Below, one piece after another: positions 63,367 to 64,000 of a DNA stretch of 64,000 nucleotides. Both the position numbers and the translations under genes were made by a program. Numbering within the stretch: position 1 is the first letter of the stretch; each line of letters starts with the position of its first letter. The notes under the pieces were generated by a model. It had not been told where the DNA came from and searched no databases. It worked only from the letters and a program-made list of their open reading frames with translations. The DNA comes from an uncultured Cohaesibacter sp. (GTDB lineage: Bacteria > Pseudomonadota > Alphaproteobacteria > Rhizobiales > Cohaesibacteraceae): contig NZ_OY762905.1 in the NCBI RefSeq assembly GCF_963666525.1, forward strand, positions 1,240,001 through 1,304,000, written 5' to 3'.

Positions 63367-63983
63367 GTGTGATAGACCGTCTCGTAAAGATTGCGCAGAA
63401 TGCCAGCAGTAACACCCCAGATATAGTAATCATTGTAAGGCATTGCAAAATAATGCCGCGTTTTTCCGCGCCACTGACCACTCTTTTTCTGATGATTGGC
63501 AGGATCCATCAGAAAACGCAATGGGACTTCGAAGATTTCCTCGACTTCACAAGGGTTTGGAACCAGACTAAAGCCAGTATTGACTGTCGAGAGAACAGGA
63601 AAAATCCGATAGCCGGTCGAGGAAATGTAGGGCCGCAATAAGCCGAAAGGCTGAACATACTGTGCATCCAGCCCGATCTCCTCGCTCGCCTCCCTCAGAG
63701 CTGCTCCTTGCGGGGTCTCGTCGCCACCATCCACCTTGCCGCCGGGAAAGGCGATCTGCCCGGCATGGGCCTGCAGGTGATGGGTACGCTGGGTCAGGAT
63801 CACGGTCGCCTCATCGCCCCGATCAACAATCGGAATCAGCACCGCAGCATCCTTGAGAGTTGTCACCTCACCCTCATGCCAGGCCAGATCCTTGATCGGT
63901 GTCTGCAAAAGTGCGCTGCCATCATGACGCGCCAGAGCATCCAGCACCATCTGGCGAAACCGGGGAGCGGAAAATTCACTCAT
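63363..63983 (-). CDS. NUDIX hydrolase, CoA pyrophosphatase type
   Basis: A 206-residue NUDIX enzyme of the CoA/acyl-CoA pyrophosphatase (NudL) group. The UPF0035 signature precedes the NUDIX box: LTQRTHHLQAHAGQIAFPGG, then GGKVDGGDETPQGAALREASEEIGL, in which the box GxxxxxExxxxxxxREUxEExGxxG is met except that the usual first glutamate position reads as GDETPQGAA. The C-terminus ends in YYIWGVTAGILRNLYE, also typical. It overlaps the DUF6111 gene by four bases and a gene running out of the window by four bases. Confidence 0.92.
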   Translation of the reverse strand: MSEFSAPRFRQMVLDALARHDGSALLQTPIKDLAWHEGEVTTLKDAAVLIPIVDRGDEATVILTQRTHHLQAHAGQIAFPGGKVDGGDETPQGAALREASEEIGLDAQYVQPFGLLRPYISSTGYRIFPVLSTVNTGFSLVPNPCEVEEIFEVPLRFLMDPANHQKKSGQWRGKTRHYFAMPYNDYYIWGVTAGILRNLYETVYHT

Positions 63984-64000
63984 TCAAGATCCTCAAGCAT
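63980..64000 (-). CDS. Partial: last codons of an upstream gene
   Basis: Reading leftward from the window edge, the frame ends LEDLE then TGA and overlaps the NUDIX start codon (ATGA). In related genomes a DUF1285 gene stands here, so this is probably its 3' end, but six codons cannot prove it. Confidence 0.3.
   Translation of the reverse strand: MLEDLE

Overview
The window looks like chromosome from an aerobic, probably marine alphaproteobacterium of the Hyphomicrobiales (Rhizobiales) type. The evidence is gene content and order: uvrC-pgsA-moaD-moaE, lgt followed by a MidA-type methyltransferase and pgeF, cca next to a DUF6111 gene and a CoA-type NUDIX gene, DUF1402 and DUF2164 genes, a UbiK homologue, and a bc1 operon with a separate PetP/PetR-like regulator pair. 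A Cohaesibacter-like lineage is possible but is only a guess from general impression. Genes are dense and fairly GC-rich, apart from AT-rich spacers near 17.1-17.4, 19.3-19.6 and 30.3-30.5 kb. I saw no rRNA, tRNA, CRISPR array, insertion sequence or prophage.

Layout. 0-8 kb: uvrB, a TSUP permease, a Dcu-type C4-dicarboxylate carrier, RlpA, a DUF1402 protein with lysozyme-like motifs, a DUF2164 protein and an MBL-fold hydrolase. 8-19 kb: a secreted protein, rlmJ, RNase T2, another small secreted protein, a GST, a CaCA antiporter, then uvrC-pgsA-moaD-moaE, an AT-rich secreted orphan and ilvE. 19.6-25 kb: MarR, OmpR-type regulator and histidine kinase, then a CsaA-type protein, a TetR-like regulator, proC and ubiK. 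25-30 kb: lgt-midA-pgeF, a creatinase-like M24 protein without metal ligands, and a lipoprotein. 30.5-33 kb: an ammonium channel fused to a chemoreceptor signalling domain. 33-39 kb: prs, a PLP decarboxylase, rplY-pth-ychF and an FMN reductase. 39.7-44.6 kb: a TetR repressor divergent from a NodT-EmrA-EmrB tripartite efflux operon. 44.7-51.9 kb: a catabolic island with a FucI-like isomerase, an SDR dehydrogenase, TctA, TctB and TctC, divergent from a GntR regulator and an RraA-family aldolase. 52-59.4 kb: a DUF2892 protein, apt, an orphan LacI, the bc1 operon petABC and an ABC exporter. 59.7-64 kb: trmL-hemF, a HAD phosphatase, cca, a DUF6111 protein and a NUDIX hydrolase.

The most interesting items are five. 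(1) The 827-residue Amt-MCP fusion keeps the ammonium-conduction residues and a complete chemoreceptor hairpin, and looks like a one-protein ammonium taxis sensor. (2) The TctCBA/SDR/FucI-like island with divergent gntR-rraA is a candidate uncharacterised carboxylate or sugar-acid pathway; a perfect 15-bp palindrome lies between the -35 and -10 elements of both facing promoters. (3) The DUF1402 protein beside RlpA carries motifs like the catalytic ones of lytic transglycosylases. (4) The TetR/efflux intergenic region has two copies of one palindrome placed over both promoters. (5) A terminator-like hairpin sits directly in front of the rplY ribosome binding site. All functional calls come from reading the sequence; no database search was run.
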